DNA of 24,324 nt from Chromera velia (GCA_018398765.1 JAHBMJ010000883.1:15001-39324); one strand, 5' to 3'; numbered from the stretch's first letter, positions 8,171-20,135 are shown. The notes: generated by a model from the letters alone, not told the origin. Made by a program: numbers and translations.

Positions 8171-10200
8171 AGTGTTACGATGTGTTGCGCAGATCTGACG
8201 AGGCTGTTTGCCGGTCTACCACACCTAACTTCTCTTGGACAGAGAGTATAGAGTTCCTCTCACACAGGACTGTCACTTTTGGAAAGCAGGAATGGCGCAA
8301 TTGTACACATTTGGACCGGTGAAAGATGAAAGAACTTACTTGACAAATGGTGATCGAATGATTTCGTCTGTGTCAATCCAGCCTAGCTTTTGGCATATGT
8401 TTATGGAACACAGTTGAATAGCGGGACTGGATGGCAAGCCTGTCTGATTCAGTGGTTACTGTTTTTATGCACGAGAATTGAATGTTCGCATCCCACCTTG
8501 GGCACCTCTATATATGTATTGCATGGCTTCTGCATGCAGGAATCAGGGTCGGCGGACATTTTCGACATCGGCAAACGATGCAACTTTTCAAGACACAAAC
8601 AGTCAGTCAATCAGGTAGTCAATCACCTATACACATTCTATTTGTGCCTTTCATGCATGACATTTTTATTCATTTCACCCGTGTGTACGGCAGTCTAGAT
8701 CAAACAAGGCCTCACATGCAGATCGACCACTGAGGTTGCATGAATGTGGCCTGTTTGCGTAGTGAGACTTTCCGTTCACCTCACGGTGGGAACAATGACT
8801 TAGTTGTTTCCGTTCAGCCGATCAGCCAATTGCCTTGTCCAGTAGCGTGTTGTCAGCAAAGATTTGAGTCGCGTTTCTTTCCGGTGGTATTTTGTGTCAG
8901 CACAGGTCGCACCCGTATGAACGAAAATTGTGTGATGACGAGTGAGTGTGTTCTACCAGGTGACGCTCCATATCGGGCTTGTGTGGTGCAACTCGTGCGT
9001 GCTTGCGTGTCTTGCAAACCGCGGATATTCATGCAGCCGTCGGATGTAGCTGTGTGTGGTAAGTCATACGCTACAGAAGGTGGTAGGGGACTTATATCTT
9101 CGTTGTCATGAATGTCCGTCTGATCTTGTATCATTTGTCTGGAGATGAGGGGAGGGGAGGGGAGCGGAGGGGAGCACGGGCCCGGTTTGACCACGAGATA
9201 ACACGCAGGCAGGGAGAGGTGGCCGGAGTGAACGCAGCAGCAGCACGACACGAATCAACGGAGTCAGGCGGGCAGAGTGAACGTCGCATACAGCGCAGCT
9301 GCAGTATTTTTCGAACGTCTCTCTCGGTCTCGGAAACACCGACGTGAACGCAGCAGGGGGACAGCCGGGCTCAAGGGCGCGTTCTCATCAATGAAAGACA
9401 AATGACACAGATGCGTGCGTCTGTTTGTGCGTGCATGCGACCATGTGTGTTAAGTACTAGTCAGTCTCTTCTCTCTTAACGATGAGTAGCTCGATCACTT
9501 GTTGACTATGCAGTTCACTATGCAGAGATTCATCAATTCATTCGGATCGAGCTAGTCTTCTCTTTCTTTTCGTGTGAGTTGACTTCTACTCGTTCCCCTT
9601 CAAATGTCCACTTTCTGCTGCAGGGCGACTGTCACAACTCAGAACAGTCGGGCGGTCCTGAAACCTGCAGGGAAGGGACTGTCAGGGGCCTCGAGAAGCG
9701 GCACCTGAACGGAATTAAGACGGAGGACTCCTCAGAGGGAATAATAACATCAGAATTCGATTGAAGCATGTAGAACGAACTAGCGAGGGAATCTGATGAC
9801 TCCAGATACCACGTCGAGTATTTCTGTCTGTCTGTCCTTTAGGTTTTGTTGGCAATGCTGTCGTCGGAACTGGACACGGAGAGACTCTGAGGAAACATGA
9901 AGGAACAATCAAGTGACAGGGGGGAGGGGAGGGGAACCTCATTTGTCTTTCTCCATTTCATTTGTTTCTTTTCCCCTCTTCACCGGCACCTTGTTTCTTT
10001 TCCCCTCTCTCATTGGTCATTTCCATGGACTAGTTCATGGATCACGGGTGGATTAGAACTAATTAGAACGGAGGGGAAGGCATCTGTCATGTACCAGCTC
10101 ATATGTTATCTGAATGAAACGGAAGTTCTCAGAGTATTCAAGTACAAGAGTCGTGTCGGTTTCAGATCCCGGCTGATCAGTCAACTATCCGAGTCCGTAA
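8171..10200. other. No supportable gene
   Basis: Only short open frames occur. A few exon-like edges are present, for example GCTGCAG| at 9623 before an open stretch to TGA 9762, but no donor/acceptor chain or protein motif supports a gene. It includes the G-run cluster at 9149-9172 and a directly repeated TTGTTTCTTTTCCCCTCT (near 9961 and 9990). Confidence 0.5.
9149..9172 (+). other. Potential G-quadruplex tract
   Basis: Four GGGG runs separated by A, A and AGCGGA. This matches the usual G4 pattern. No promoter or gene end nearby can be assigned. Confidence 0.5.
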
Positions 10201-11995
10201 ATAGCCCTTCTGCTCATTCATTGGAATCTTAGATTGGAATCATGATTGTATGCATGTTGATCTTTACTGATTGATAATCGTTTATTAATGATGATTGTGA
10301 TACTAGTCACGATTGATTGATTCATTGATTGATTGATTCATTGATTAATAGATATTAATAGGTTCTGATTATTTATGCATATGAGAGTCTACGAGTAATA
10401 ATTAAATATCATCAAGCTTGAGACCTCATTATTATAAAATTCATAGTAATTTTTATTTAAATTTACTCTAGTTTATTCTAGTTTAGTATTACTAGGTAGA
10501 GCAACATAGAATTACTTGTTGGACATCATCACAGGGATAATTGTGCAGTTTTGTTACTACTTGTTACTTTGATATCATGCAGAAGGGACTTTTATAGGAT
10601 TATTTTATATAGGGAGGTCATTTTCAGATTTTGGATCAGACTTTTGGTCCAGGTTAGTTTGAGCTAATTTTTACTAATTTTATTGTACTCACCATGTAAA
10701 AAAGAGTCTTAGAAAGGTTAGTTTAATATCGTTAGTTTTGGGTTTTGGATCGGATTTTTGTCGATGAATTTAACTTTAAACTATACCTCCCTATTACTAT
10801 CGACTCCTTGAACTGAGGCTGCAGAATTTCGGAATAGTCTTAAACTTTGTTGCAGAAGTTTGGAGTGTGCTTTGAGATAAAGGATGCAAAACTTCGGAGA
10901 ATGTTGTAGTCGTATATGGCCGAAGGCCACAGAACGTCGACGCGACAAAGTCACTGCAGTACAACGACGTCAATACGTGAAACACGCATAGTCCGAGCCT
11001 CTCGTGATCAACACATGTATGGATACACTCTGCGTACATGCATTTCAAGCCGTTTTGAACATCCGTATGCACGTGCACAAATTGTTGGAGAACTAGTTGG
11101 AGAAAGACTGACTGTCAGATTTCAGTACTTTTACAAGCGTTCTTTCTCATCTTGTACAGGTTCTTCTTTAAAATGTACTTGCAGTGTGACAATATTCTTT
11201 TTCTATTATTGCTGACATCTTTTCTTCCTAGCTCTTCTTCTTCCGAGTTTTCCCCTGTAGCTTCATCATCTGCTCTTTTACATCTTGCAGAGAGTCAACA
11301 AAATGCAGAAAGAGAAACAAAAAACAGATTAGAAGTTGCCAAGCTTGGGCTCTTTGTGTTGCTACAAGAGAAGGCCCTTCAAATTTGAATATCATTCGCA
11401 TTTTTAAGAATGAAGTATTGAAGCCCTTGATGAGAGTGATGACGACCGACAATGATATTTAAGTGAAAAAATACATGTAAGACAAAGTGTAACAAGGTGT
11501 GGTTACACTCTAGGGTTACACTGTGGTACTAAATACTAATAAAGATTAACCTAGCGCAGAACTTCAGAATGGACTTGAGCTTTTAAATTATAGGTGAAAA
11601 GCGTAGAACTTAGACTGAACTTGAATCTCTTAAAAAGTTTCAGTCGATAGTGACAGGGGGGTATTAAACTATACACGTAAATCTATGCAGACTATAATGC
11701 AGACTAGTATCAGATTGCATTGTTTTGTTTTTGTGGTGATCGAGGTTTTTGTTATGTATGCTGCATCCCCATATATGAGGGGCGGATTAAGCCTAGTTTG
11801 TCCGAAGGTTCCACTTTTCCTAGCTTTTCCCTGTCAGTCTCGATTCTAGGAGCAAACTTATTGATCACTTTCAATGCGCAGCTTATCACTTATGGCTTCA
11901 ACAGCAAGATAGAAAAACAAAAAGGGGAGATCAGAGGTGGTGCTGAACTTTCATAACATCTTCCTCCTTTGGCGTTTTTTTTTTTTTATGCTCCC
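10201..11995. other. AT-rich stretch with simple repeats, no gene seen
   Basis: Contains a (GATT)n-type run at about 10309-10346, several AT-rich blocks, and a diffuse 14-base motif TGCA[GA]AA[TGC]TT[CT]GGA at 10820, 10851 and 10885, with weaker relatives near 11554 and 11601. It ends in a T12 run before the gap. The open frames are short, without recognisable domains. Confidence 0.5.
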
Positions 11996-11999
11996 NNNN
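11996..11999. other. Assembly gap (4 N)
   Basis: Four undetermined bases between CTCCC and GGGAG, which are complementary to each other. The true gap length is unknown. Confidence 0.95.
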
Positions 12000-12631
12000 G
12001 GGAGGCCTTCGCAAAAAAGCCCAACCCCCGTCTACTTGCAGTGATCATGTCCTGCAGTCTATTTGACGGTGCAATTGACGACCCCAGGACCAGGTGTTAG
12101 AGTGATTGTGTCTTGGCCGCGGATTGACAAATCCTGTGCGAATTGCTGGGGTGGCTTCAGAAATAATTTGACGAGACAACTCGACGTACGTGTCCTCTCA
12201 ATTTTCGATCGAGTCTCAAACCGTATATTCCCGTCTCCAGTTCTGGCTCGGGAGTCTGAGTCAATCAAGCGTCGGACGGTGGCAACTTGAATTCGTATGG
12301 GCTGGCCTTGCTCAGCTGACTTGACTCTCGGACGCAGTGACGTGTTCTGGATGGTCAATTGACCTGGGAAGTAGAAGAAAGGTGTATGGTTTGTCTGAAC
12401 CGTTTTTGGTTTTTGACGTCCATCCTGCAGTATCCACTGTCCTGCGGGAGGTCGGGCCTGGTCGCCAGTGTGAGTGCTTTGTCCCTTCTCTCCAAGCAGC
12501 GAGTCGTCAGAAAAGGCAGTTTCCTGCGCGTCTGGGGGGTATCTGCACACTCTCAGCAGACGGTGTCCTTTGTTTGCCCTTTTTCGAATTTCAAAAAGGG
12601 GAGGGGGCAAGGAAGAGAAAGAGACGGCAAA
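12000..12631 (+). other. Upstream region of the serine hydrolase gene
   Basis: No separate gene is accepted. It should hold the promoter and 5' UTR of the gene starting at 12632. A 199-codon open frame on the opposite strand overlaps the coding exon and lacks any recognised motif. Confidence 0.4.
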
Positions 12632-13911
12632 ATGGCCAGTGCTCGTGCTTATGATCACTTCTTTGGTGTCAATGACGATTCGTCATCTTCTTCTGCCTCA
12701 AAGACGAAAGACACACAACCCAAGACTGCATCAGCAGCGACAAAAGAGGGGGGGGCGCCTGGAGCATCAGACAAGTTGCGTGTTGTATGTCTGCACGGAA
12801 AGTGGCAGAATGCGGAGAGTTTTCGGAAGAAGTTGGGGTCTTTCCGGAAAAATTTGAAGTCTTTGGTTGATTTCGAGTTTGTCAACGCGCCTTTTTTGAT
12901 TCGGGAGGAAACAGCTGGAGACAAAACAGCGGCAGACGGCGAAGAGGGGGAGGACGGTTATGAGTGGTTTCAGAAAAAAAAGGACCCGGAGAGCGCGGGT
13001 GTCGTACACTATGAGGGAGCTACCGAAGCTGTGAAGGCTGTTCGCGATTTTGTCAGTTGAAAGAAACAAAAGGGGGAAGGAGAAGGGAAAGGCCCGAAAA
13101 TTCCTGCGAAAGGAGTAGGCATTTGGTCGGGTATGTCTGGTGTCGAGTCACGTGTAGATAGACGTTGATCGCACAATCACCCTGTTCGTCTTTATTTCAA
13201 TCGGACCTATTTGGACAGACCCTACAGCCCATGGTCCCTCTTCCCGTCCCGTCCGCTGCCTGCTCGCCCGACAGTCTACCGATGGTGTTTCTGTAAGAGT
13301 TTCAAAGAAGAAAAATTTCCAAATGAGCATGATACTCGTAAGCACCAATTGTGCTGCTTCTGTTGTTGTGCATGCAGATTGCAGACAAGGGTCCTTTTGA
13401 CGGAATTTTGGGTTTTTCGCAAGGGGGTCTCGTGGCTTCTTTGCTTGCGCACCTGTCCGAGAGTGTCCGTTTCGTGATTATCGTGGCAGCGTTCACGCCC
13501 CAGGGGGCAAACGTGCGGCACCTTCTCGATCGCTGCCTCGTGTCTGCGGGAGCGAAGAGAGAAGAGACGGTCCCAACGTTGCACGTGTTCGGGGAAGGGG
13601 ATACACTGATAACCCCCGACAGAAGCCGGGAACTGGCGGCACTTTTTGGGGCGGTGGCGTGGAATGAAGAAGACAAAAAGAGGGGTGTTGCGGGAGCGGG
13701 GAAAACTGAAAAAGAGCAGACAGAAGCTCCTGAAGAGGGAGTTGCGGAGAAGGAACGCAGTGTTGAAGACGTGATGAGGTCTGCATTGATGCGCTCCGGG
13801 TCCGTGTACTTCCGTCACCCTGGCGGTCACTACGTCCCTACTGTCTCGGAGGCGAAGACAGTGTTCCGAACTTGGCTTAGTTTGATGAAAGAACAAAAGG
13901 TACACAGCTGA
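12632..13911 (+). CDS. FSH1-type serine hydrolase (alpha/beta fold), two exons
   Basis: Exon 1 is 12632-13051 and exon 2 is 13378-13911, ending in TGA, for 317 residues. The ATG is the first with a good context (AAAATGG). Residues 1-47 are a Ser/Thr/Ala-rich leader. The fold begins at [16 protein letters not shown], typical of the FSH family (yeast FSH1, human OVCA2). After splicing, residues 139-157 read as the conserved [14 protein letters not shown] block with nucleophile S154. Likely triad partners are D215 in [10 protein letters not shown] and H291 in [10 protein letters not shown] charged insert at about 236-275 lengthens the family's usual 220-250 residues. The family acts as esterases of mostly unknown substrate, probably cytosolic here since no signal or membrane segment is seen. 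The domain call is strong; the exact substrate is unknown. Confidence 0.88.
13052..13377 (+). other. Intron of the serine hydrolase gene
   Basis: The donor is TTT|GTCAGT and the acceptor is TGCATGCAG| after a T/C-rich tract. Both flanks are phase 0 and the join restores [13 protein letters not shown]. An alternative, A|GTTGAA at 13056 with TTGCAG| ending at 13384, also keeps frame. Confidence 0.75.
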
Positions 13912-14600
13912 GGCGTACGTCAAGCATTATTGTATCGTCTAGAGTATCGTTCTCCTACCACTGGTACCTAGACTGGTACCTAAATTCAGGGGCTAATTTC
14001 AGGCTGATACAGTAGCCACTGGCTATCCGTAGTCACTAGCCAAGGCCAGAGCCAAGGTTACTGGCAAGGTGGTCATAGTCTGCGAATCACAGGTGTAACT
14101 GGTGTGTTGCAAAAGTGTTATTCATGCAAAAAATACGTGTGCAATCGTGTGCACAATTCAAGTATTACTTAAAGCTCAAATAAAATTAAATTAAATATAA
14201 TGAAACATGCAAAACATCGTCATTGCAAACTAGTAGACTGCATTGTATCACTGCTAGGCGTATCACAGCAAAAAAAAAAAAAGAAAACCAGAATTGGCTT
14301 AAATTATTTATTTTTTTCTTTTTTTTTTGTGCAACACCTAAGCAACACTTGTGCAACACCAAAATAACACTTATGCAACACTTGAACAACAGTTGTTTGT
14401 CACCTAACAATCACCTAACACCGATCGTTGGGCAAAAAAAAAAAAATTAAGCGAGAATGGGCTTAAATTATTTTTTTTCTCTGTAATAGGCCTAGTATCA
14501 CTACAACGTGACTCAATATCAATGAAACAGATAACTCTAGACATAACTAAATAATAATTTTAACTAGAGCCTGCTGAGTCTAGGCCTAGATTCAATATAT
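13912..14600. other. Intergenic DNA with A/T-run repeats
   Basis: Two similar units, an A12-13 run followed by a GGCTTAAATTATTT core and a T-run, lie near 14271-14329 and 14435-14478. Between them CAACAC recurs at least four times in 14330-14400. No gene is seen. Confidence 0.5.
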
Positions 14601-15067
14601 TGCTTTGTCCCCCCTGTCCGGCCACCTTATGGCGTCCAGACAGAAGGTAAAGCGAGGATAAGAACCTTAGGGAAGATCTACAACACTCAGTCATGCAACA
14701 GTTTACAGAAGGTTCATCCCTACATCAGTTTAAGTTCTAGCGCGATCTGGGATTCCAATCAGCTGAGTTCATTCTATCATTGCACAATTTCTACTTATGC
14801 TTCTCTCTATTCCTCTCTCTCAGAGTCTCAGACTCCCGATCTATGACAAACAGACATCAGACTCAAACGATGTTATCCGTTGCTCGAATAACATGTCGCA
14901 TACTTAAATACGAAGGTCAGACTTGATCAACTTCAACAACTTTGATTGACGCACGCAATATGTACGAAACAAAGCGCGGCGGCGGAGCCTGGCATCAGCA
15001 CGCGGGCTCATTCAGATACAGCGCATGCGAGGGTCCAGAGGGCGGTGCCACAGGGTAGGACTCCACA
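14601..15067 (-). repeat. LTR, 3' copy in element orientation
   Basis: It aligns with 15121-15587 at a constant offset of 520 without indels. Its ends are TGCTTTG and CTCCACA on the plus strand. Confidence 0.8.
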
Positions 15068-15099
15068 GATCCCCCCCGGCCACAGACAAAAAAATCGCG

Positions 15100-15117
15100 T
15101 CCCTGCTAGCGTCACCA
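15100..15117 (-). promoter_or_regulatory. Putative tRNA primer-binding site
   Basis: On the minus strand it begins TGG, the complement of the tRNA CCA end, three bases inside the LTR. The cognate tRNA is not identified. Confidence 0.5.
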
Positions 15118-15120
15118 CAA

Positions 15121-15587
15121 TGCTTTGTGCCCCTTGTCTGGCCACCTTATGGCGTCCAGACAGAAGGTAAAGCGAGGACAAGAACCTTAGGGAAGATCTA
15201 TAACACTCAGTCATGCAACACTTTACAGAAGGTTCATCCCTACATCAGTTTAAGTTCTAGCGCGATCTGGGATTCCAATCAGCTGGGTTCATTCTATCAT
15301 TACACAATTTTTACTTATGCTTCTCTCTGTTCCTCTCTTTCAGAGTCTCAGACTCCTAATCTATGACAAACAGACATCAGACTCAAACGATGCTATCCGT
15401 TGCTCAAGTAACATGTTGCATGCTTAAATACGAAGGTTAGACTCGATCGACTTCAACAACTTTGATCGACGCGCGCGACACGTACGAAACAAAGCGCGGC
15501 AGCGGAGCATGGCGTTGGCACGCGGGCTTATTCAGATATAGCGCATGCGAAGGTCCAGAGGGTGGCGCCACAGGGTAGGACTCCACA
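15121..15587 (-). repeat. LTR, 5' copy in element orientation
   Basis: Second copy of the 467-base repeat. It would be the upstream LTR because the primer-binding-like site lies next to it. Confidence 0.8.
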
Positions 15588-15646
15588 ATATACATATATA
15601 TATCTTTAGGGTTTCTCTAATATAACAATATAAATATAATATAATA

Positions 15647-16732
15647 GTGAGTAGACGGATGGGTCATGCAAAGAGCATAGCACTCTCTTTAGGTCGCCTG
15701 CCCCCCGCAGCAAAAATTTTGTGTTTATGCGCTTTCTGGTTGCCTGTTGCTCTATACGCGTTTGACTGTCTGCCTGTCCGCAAGTCAGACATGGATGCAT
15801 TAGATGTCCTTCAATTGTGCTTTGTTCGTTGGGCTTTGAATCTGTCTCTCTCCTCTTTCCGTGTACCTATTCTGTGTGCTGTTGGTCTACTTCCTACACG
15901 TATGCATGTGTTGATAAGGCTTGCTGGGTATTTGACTAACTTAAAACATATTCAATTTGACCTCAAGATGCCCGCGGGTGCCTGGTCGGCTTTAATGAAT
16001 GGTGATTGTCCTTCCTCTATGATGCACGCACAAAAATTGATTGGGTCGACCGGATTTGAAGAATTTGTGACTGTCAATCCAACCATCAGAAGAAGAAAGA
16101 AACCCACCAAGGTTGGCCATCTCCTTCTTTTAAGAGCAGTGATCAACCGCCGGGAAGTTGATGAATGGATTGATGGTTATCTAGAAAGGGCGGCTTCATG
16201 GGGGGCGGTTTTGCAGTTTGGCAGAGGCGTCAGACCGAATATGTTCCAAACGTCTTATCCTACTGCCTAACATTCGTCTCTCCTCTTCCTTTCCTCTACT
16301 TTTCCTTCATCCCCTTCTTCCCCCCGTTTCATTTCCCTCCCTCGCGCTGCGATCTGGTCCTCAGGCCCTTTTTCAGCCTTGCTGTATATGTTGCTTGGTG
16401 GTCGCCCCCATACACCGTACAGAGGGCTGGAAGACGCGGTTTGCCCTGCATGCCCGGGCAAAGCAGACGATCTACTGCACCGACTAACGGAATGCACAGA
16501 AATAAGAGCAGATCGAGAGGCTCTGAATGCAATTGTAACCGTAATTGAAGCCAAATTAAACAGAGCTCAAGAAAGAGAGAGAAAGTGGTTGCTATCGAAA
16601 GACTTTACCCCTCTAAAACACGCCATGCAAAGCGAATTGTTGGCACGAATGAAGGTTACCCTAGCACTCAGACACTCACCCATACCGGCCTTTCGACTCT
16701 TGCGAAACATCTGTCTACGCCCTCCATCGTAA
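15647..16732 (+). pseudogene. 5'-truncated LINE (non-LTR retrotransposon) ORF2 C-terminus
   Basis: The frame is open from about 15647, broken once by TAA 16268-16270, and continues in the same phase to TAA 16730-16732. The first part resembles the region after the RT palm of LINE proteins (LPPAAKILCLCAFWLPVAL, then a helical stretch with LQLCFVRWAL). The end has a zinc-knuckle-like C-x2-C-x8-H-x4-C at 16442-16495 (CPACPGK through RLTEC), as in the C-terminal zf-RVT region of many LINEs. The catalytic RT core and endonuclease are absent. The abrupt AT-rich start fits 5' truncation during target-primed insertion. The exact clade cannot be told. Confidence 0.7.
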
Positions 16733-17117
16733 GGCCTGCGATTCGATGCATGTGATGGTTACTTACCTCTCTTCCCATCTCACCTTTTGAATGTTCTTTT
16801 TCCATCTCCCACGTACATCTCCCGTCCCCCATCTCCACCGGTCTTCCTGTTTGCCTCTACTGCCTGAGAGTCACTGTTGCAGTTGTTGCACTCCTCCCAT
16901 AGAAGGGAAACGACATCAGCGATTTAGAAAGCATCTTTTAGATACAGGGTGTTTAGAGTTGCAAGAATGAAGCCCCCTCCCATTGTATGATGCAGGTCTG
17001 GCAAAGGAGTAATAAAGCATTGTCCTAGACTCATGCACTGCATGATGACCTATAGACCAATTAATAATGATAATAATGATATGATACTAGTAGTAGTATG
17101 ATGATGATAATGATGTA
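16733..17117 (+). other. LINE 3' UTR with AATAAA and simple-repeat tail
   Basis: AATAAA occurs at 17011, and a TAATGA/ATG-type microsatellite occupies about 17061-17117. Many LINEs end in such a short tandem tail rather than poly(A). The exact 3' end is inferred. Confidence 0.5.
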
Positions 17118-18415
17118 TGAGGTTAAAGCCGGTGAGCCATATAGGCTCAGACCAACCTAGTATTTCCTGCATAGATTTGATCTCTCGACCTAGGCCCCAC
17201 TGGGGCATTTGCATGGACCAAAGCCTAGCTAAGGCGGAAATGGAAATGGAATATCTATATAAATTTTTACTGAATCCTTTTTAAAAACCACCTCATCAAC
17301 CAAAGAAACACGTCATCATCAGATTTTACAGGCTGGATCATCATTCTCTGACTCATTTCCTTCAACTTAATCTTATTCCAATCTTCATCCTCCCATACTA
17401 GCTCCCATATGACATCAAGTTTATATTAGATTATGTTAGATTATATTATATTAGCGTTTTGTCTAAAGTATATGGCGGAACATATCAATCAATCAATCAA
17501 TCAATAATGTATATTGAATCCAGGCCTAGACTAGAGTTTTAAACAATAAATACATGTATACACTGTTTTTAGTATATAAAACTATAAATAACACACGTGT
17601 AGTAGCACTGTTATTGCAATGTGCATGCTAGTGCATGCCTAACTTGCAGCCTAAATGACTAGACTATTAAAGTCCACGCTTTTATCATCCTTTTGAAAAC
17701 TCTTTTATGACAGCCACATTCTGGCTAGCATTCTGGCCACATTCACGTTGAAGGTGCAAATTATTGAAAGAAATGAAGAGCGTCTTGCCAATTTCTTTGC
17801 CAGCGCTGCACACGGCTGCATAGAGTGTACAAATGACCACCCAAAGATAAACGGAGTCTCCCCTGCCATCGATCAACACATCGGCATCCTAGTTGGCATC
17901 TAAATTGACACCAAAAAACATGCATAAATAATTGCGGTAATGGTACAAGCCGACGTCATGGCAGCGCCAGCGGCAAAGGCTACTGTAAGGTAGAGTGAGC
18001 ACTCTGAAAGGAAGGGCCCCACCAAGGGAAGAAAGTGTCATGCAAGTCAGCCAACCACCCTGCCTGTACAAATTCCGGAACAGCACAACGACTCGGGGAC
18101 AACAAGGGCAGCTAGACAGCCAGACGGACAGAAAGATTCAAAAGAACCTCATGACCCCATGCATGATGCAGTTCCACACCTCAGTCAGAAGGCAGATCGT
18201 CTTTTCCTCAACGAGCGAACGAATGTACGCGACAGACGCCATACACAAATCATGCGCACACCCCATCAAACAAATGCAGGGGAGAGGGCCGCAAGGAAAT
18301 GCCCACTTATTGGAAGGAAGACACATCAATTCAAGATCAGTTGCACGGGAGGGAACCATTGACCGTCTATTCAGGGTGTTTCTTCTTTCTCTCTCTCGCT
18401 CTCTCTCCGTCTCGT
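17118..18415. other. Intergenic DNA, no firm gene
   Basis: It holds a (CAAT)n run near 17486-17508 and AT-rich DNA. On the minus strand 17685-18086 is nearly open in one frame (one TAG at 17889) and reads like a decayed coding stretch, but no family is recognised. The 3' UTR of the minus-strand gene ending at 18416 should also lie here. Confidence 0.4.
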
Positions 18416-18697
18416 CTACGCTTTTGTTTCTTCTTCCAGGCTCTTCACAAAGAAGTCTCGTTCCTCCTCCGTCAGCCTGCACGCAGAAAGAGAGAGAGAA
18501 CGAGAAAGTCAACATCACCCCTTGATGATGAACGCGCCATGCAGGGACAGCAAACGTGGATTCAAGCGAAGGAAGGAGAAAGCAAATACGGCGGTCCGGA
18601 CTTACGCAAACACATGCGCGCGGGCATAGTCACACCCACACACACACACACACACAAACAGAGAGAGAGAGAGAGAGAGAGAGATTGAGAGAGAGAG

Positions 18698-18731
<34 letters not shown>

Positions 18732-19205
18732 GTACGCGGACCCCCTTTCGTTTTCCAAACAGAGAAGAAGAACAGCAAAGAGGAAAGAAACACACAAGCA
18801 AGAGAAGCAAAAGACGAAAAGGCGGGGGAGAAACACATGTACACGGATCGACTCACTGATCTCCGATATTATTCGCCACCTTCCTTGCCTGCAGGAGGAG
18901 GGCAGACAGTCGCACCTTCTCCGCAGCGGCTCCTCCCCTCAGCTTGCCCCCTCGCCCTCTCCCCCTTCTTCCTTTCCCCCTCTCTTTCTTCTCCCTCTTC
19001 CCCTCCCTCTCCTTCCCGTTCCCCCCCCAGTTCCCATTCCCTTTCTGTGCCTCAATCTCGGCCTTCAAAGCGTCCACAAGGAGTACTTTCTCTGCCTCCA
19101 ACAATTTGGAAGCGGCGGTGCGGGCCAGCTGACAGACAGACAGATAAGATGTTTCATTCATGTAGACTGCTGATAGACTTTCATGGAGACAAGACGGGCA
19201 AGATA

Positions 19206-19238
<33 letters not shown>

Positions 19239-20135
19239 AAAGACGGAGAGATGGAGAGACCGAAAGAAGGATGACAGCGGAGCCATCTTTCTGTATTATA
19301 ACTTCCTCTCCATTCCTTTAACAGGAAAGAAAGTGGATAGACAGATAGACAGACAGACTATATGTTTCTTCTTCTTCTCCCTCCTTTTCTTCATGAACAC
19401 AACAGACAAAAAGAAAGAAAGAACAAAGACAAAAGAACAGCACCAACAAACAACGTGGGCAGGGGGCCCGAAAGGTGAGAGTTAAGCGCCCCTTGCCTCT
19501 CCACCTCCCGACAGACTTTCACGTGATCACTGGTTTCACACGCTACTCCTCTGCTGCTTCCACTCAAGACAAGAAAGAGAAGAAAAAAAGACAAGACAAG
19601 AAAATTCAAAAATCAAAAAAGGAAAAGGAAAAAAGAAAGAAAACTGCACGCGGGGACCGGCACCGTCATGGTCTTTAGACAGGGGTGGGGGGGTGGGGGG
19701 GCGTCCCTGCGGAGGGGGATTCTTCTGATGCTGTGTGTCTTCGTATCTTGCGGGAGGACTCTTTCGGCGGTAACGAAACTCTCAAAGTCCCATACCGAAA
19801 GAGCGACGGTGCTGGTGGGGCCGAAAACCTTCTCCAGAACCTCTTCTCTCTCTCTCAGGATTCCTGTTCTGAAGGGGACGGGTTATGATGCTCTTGGTCA
19901 TGCGTGGAAGCTCGGTGGGGGATGTCGCTAGAAGCAGAAGCAGAAGCCGAGGCGGAATTGGGTGCTGCGGCTGGGGCGGGGACGGCGCCAGGCATGGGAT
20001 TGGGACAGACAGACAGACAAACAAACAGACAGACGGGAAGGCAGGCTGCAGAGAGGCAGACACCACACAAAGCAGCAACCAGTTCCTCAAAATCACATCA
20101 ACTCAAAGATGTACCAGTAGGTGAGAATACACACA

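Larger units (their letters stand above)
14601..15587 (-). mobile_element. Miniature LTR retrotransposon (TRIM-like)
   Basis: Two 467-base direct repeats (14601-15067 and 15121-15587), both TG...CA bounded, enclose only 53 bases. Read on the minus strand, the sequence three bases after the first LTR starts TGGTGACGCTAGCAGGGA, which has the form of a tRNA primer-binding site. The last internal bases before the second LTR are a G-rich tract (GGCCGGGGGGGATC), as expected for a polypurine tract. ATAT flanks both sides, a possible 4-base target duplication. No coding capacity is present, so it would depend on another element's enzymes. The LTRs differ at roughly 8% of sites without indels, mostly transitions, so the insertion is not recent. 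Confidence 0.7.

Noticed and set aside
12059-12658. 199-codon minus-strand open frame upstream of the hydrolase
   Set aside because: It overlaps the true first exon and promoter and shows no domain.
13056-13384. Alternative hydrolase intron A|GTTGAA ... TTGCAG|
   Set aside because: It keeps frame but has a poorer donor, and it removes residues that fit the family; kept only as a second choice.
13276-13923. 215-codon minus-strand frame opposite hydrolase exon 2
   Set aside because: The plus strand carries a clear catalytic domain here; this is its complement.
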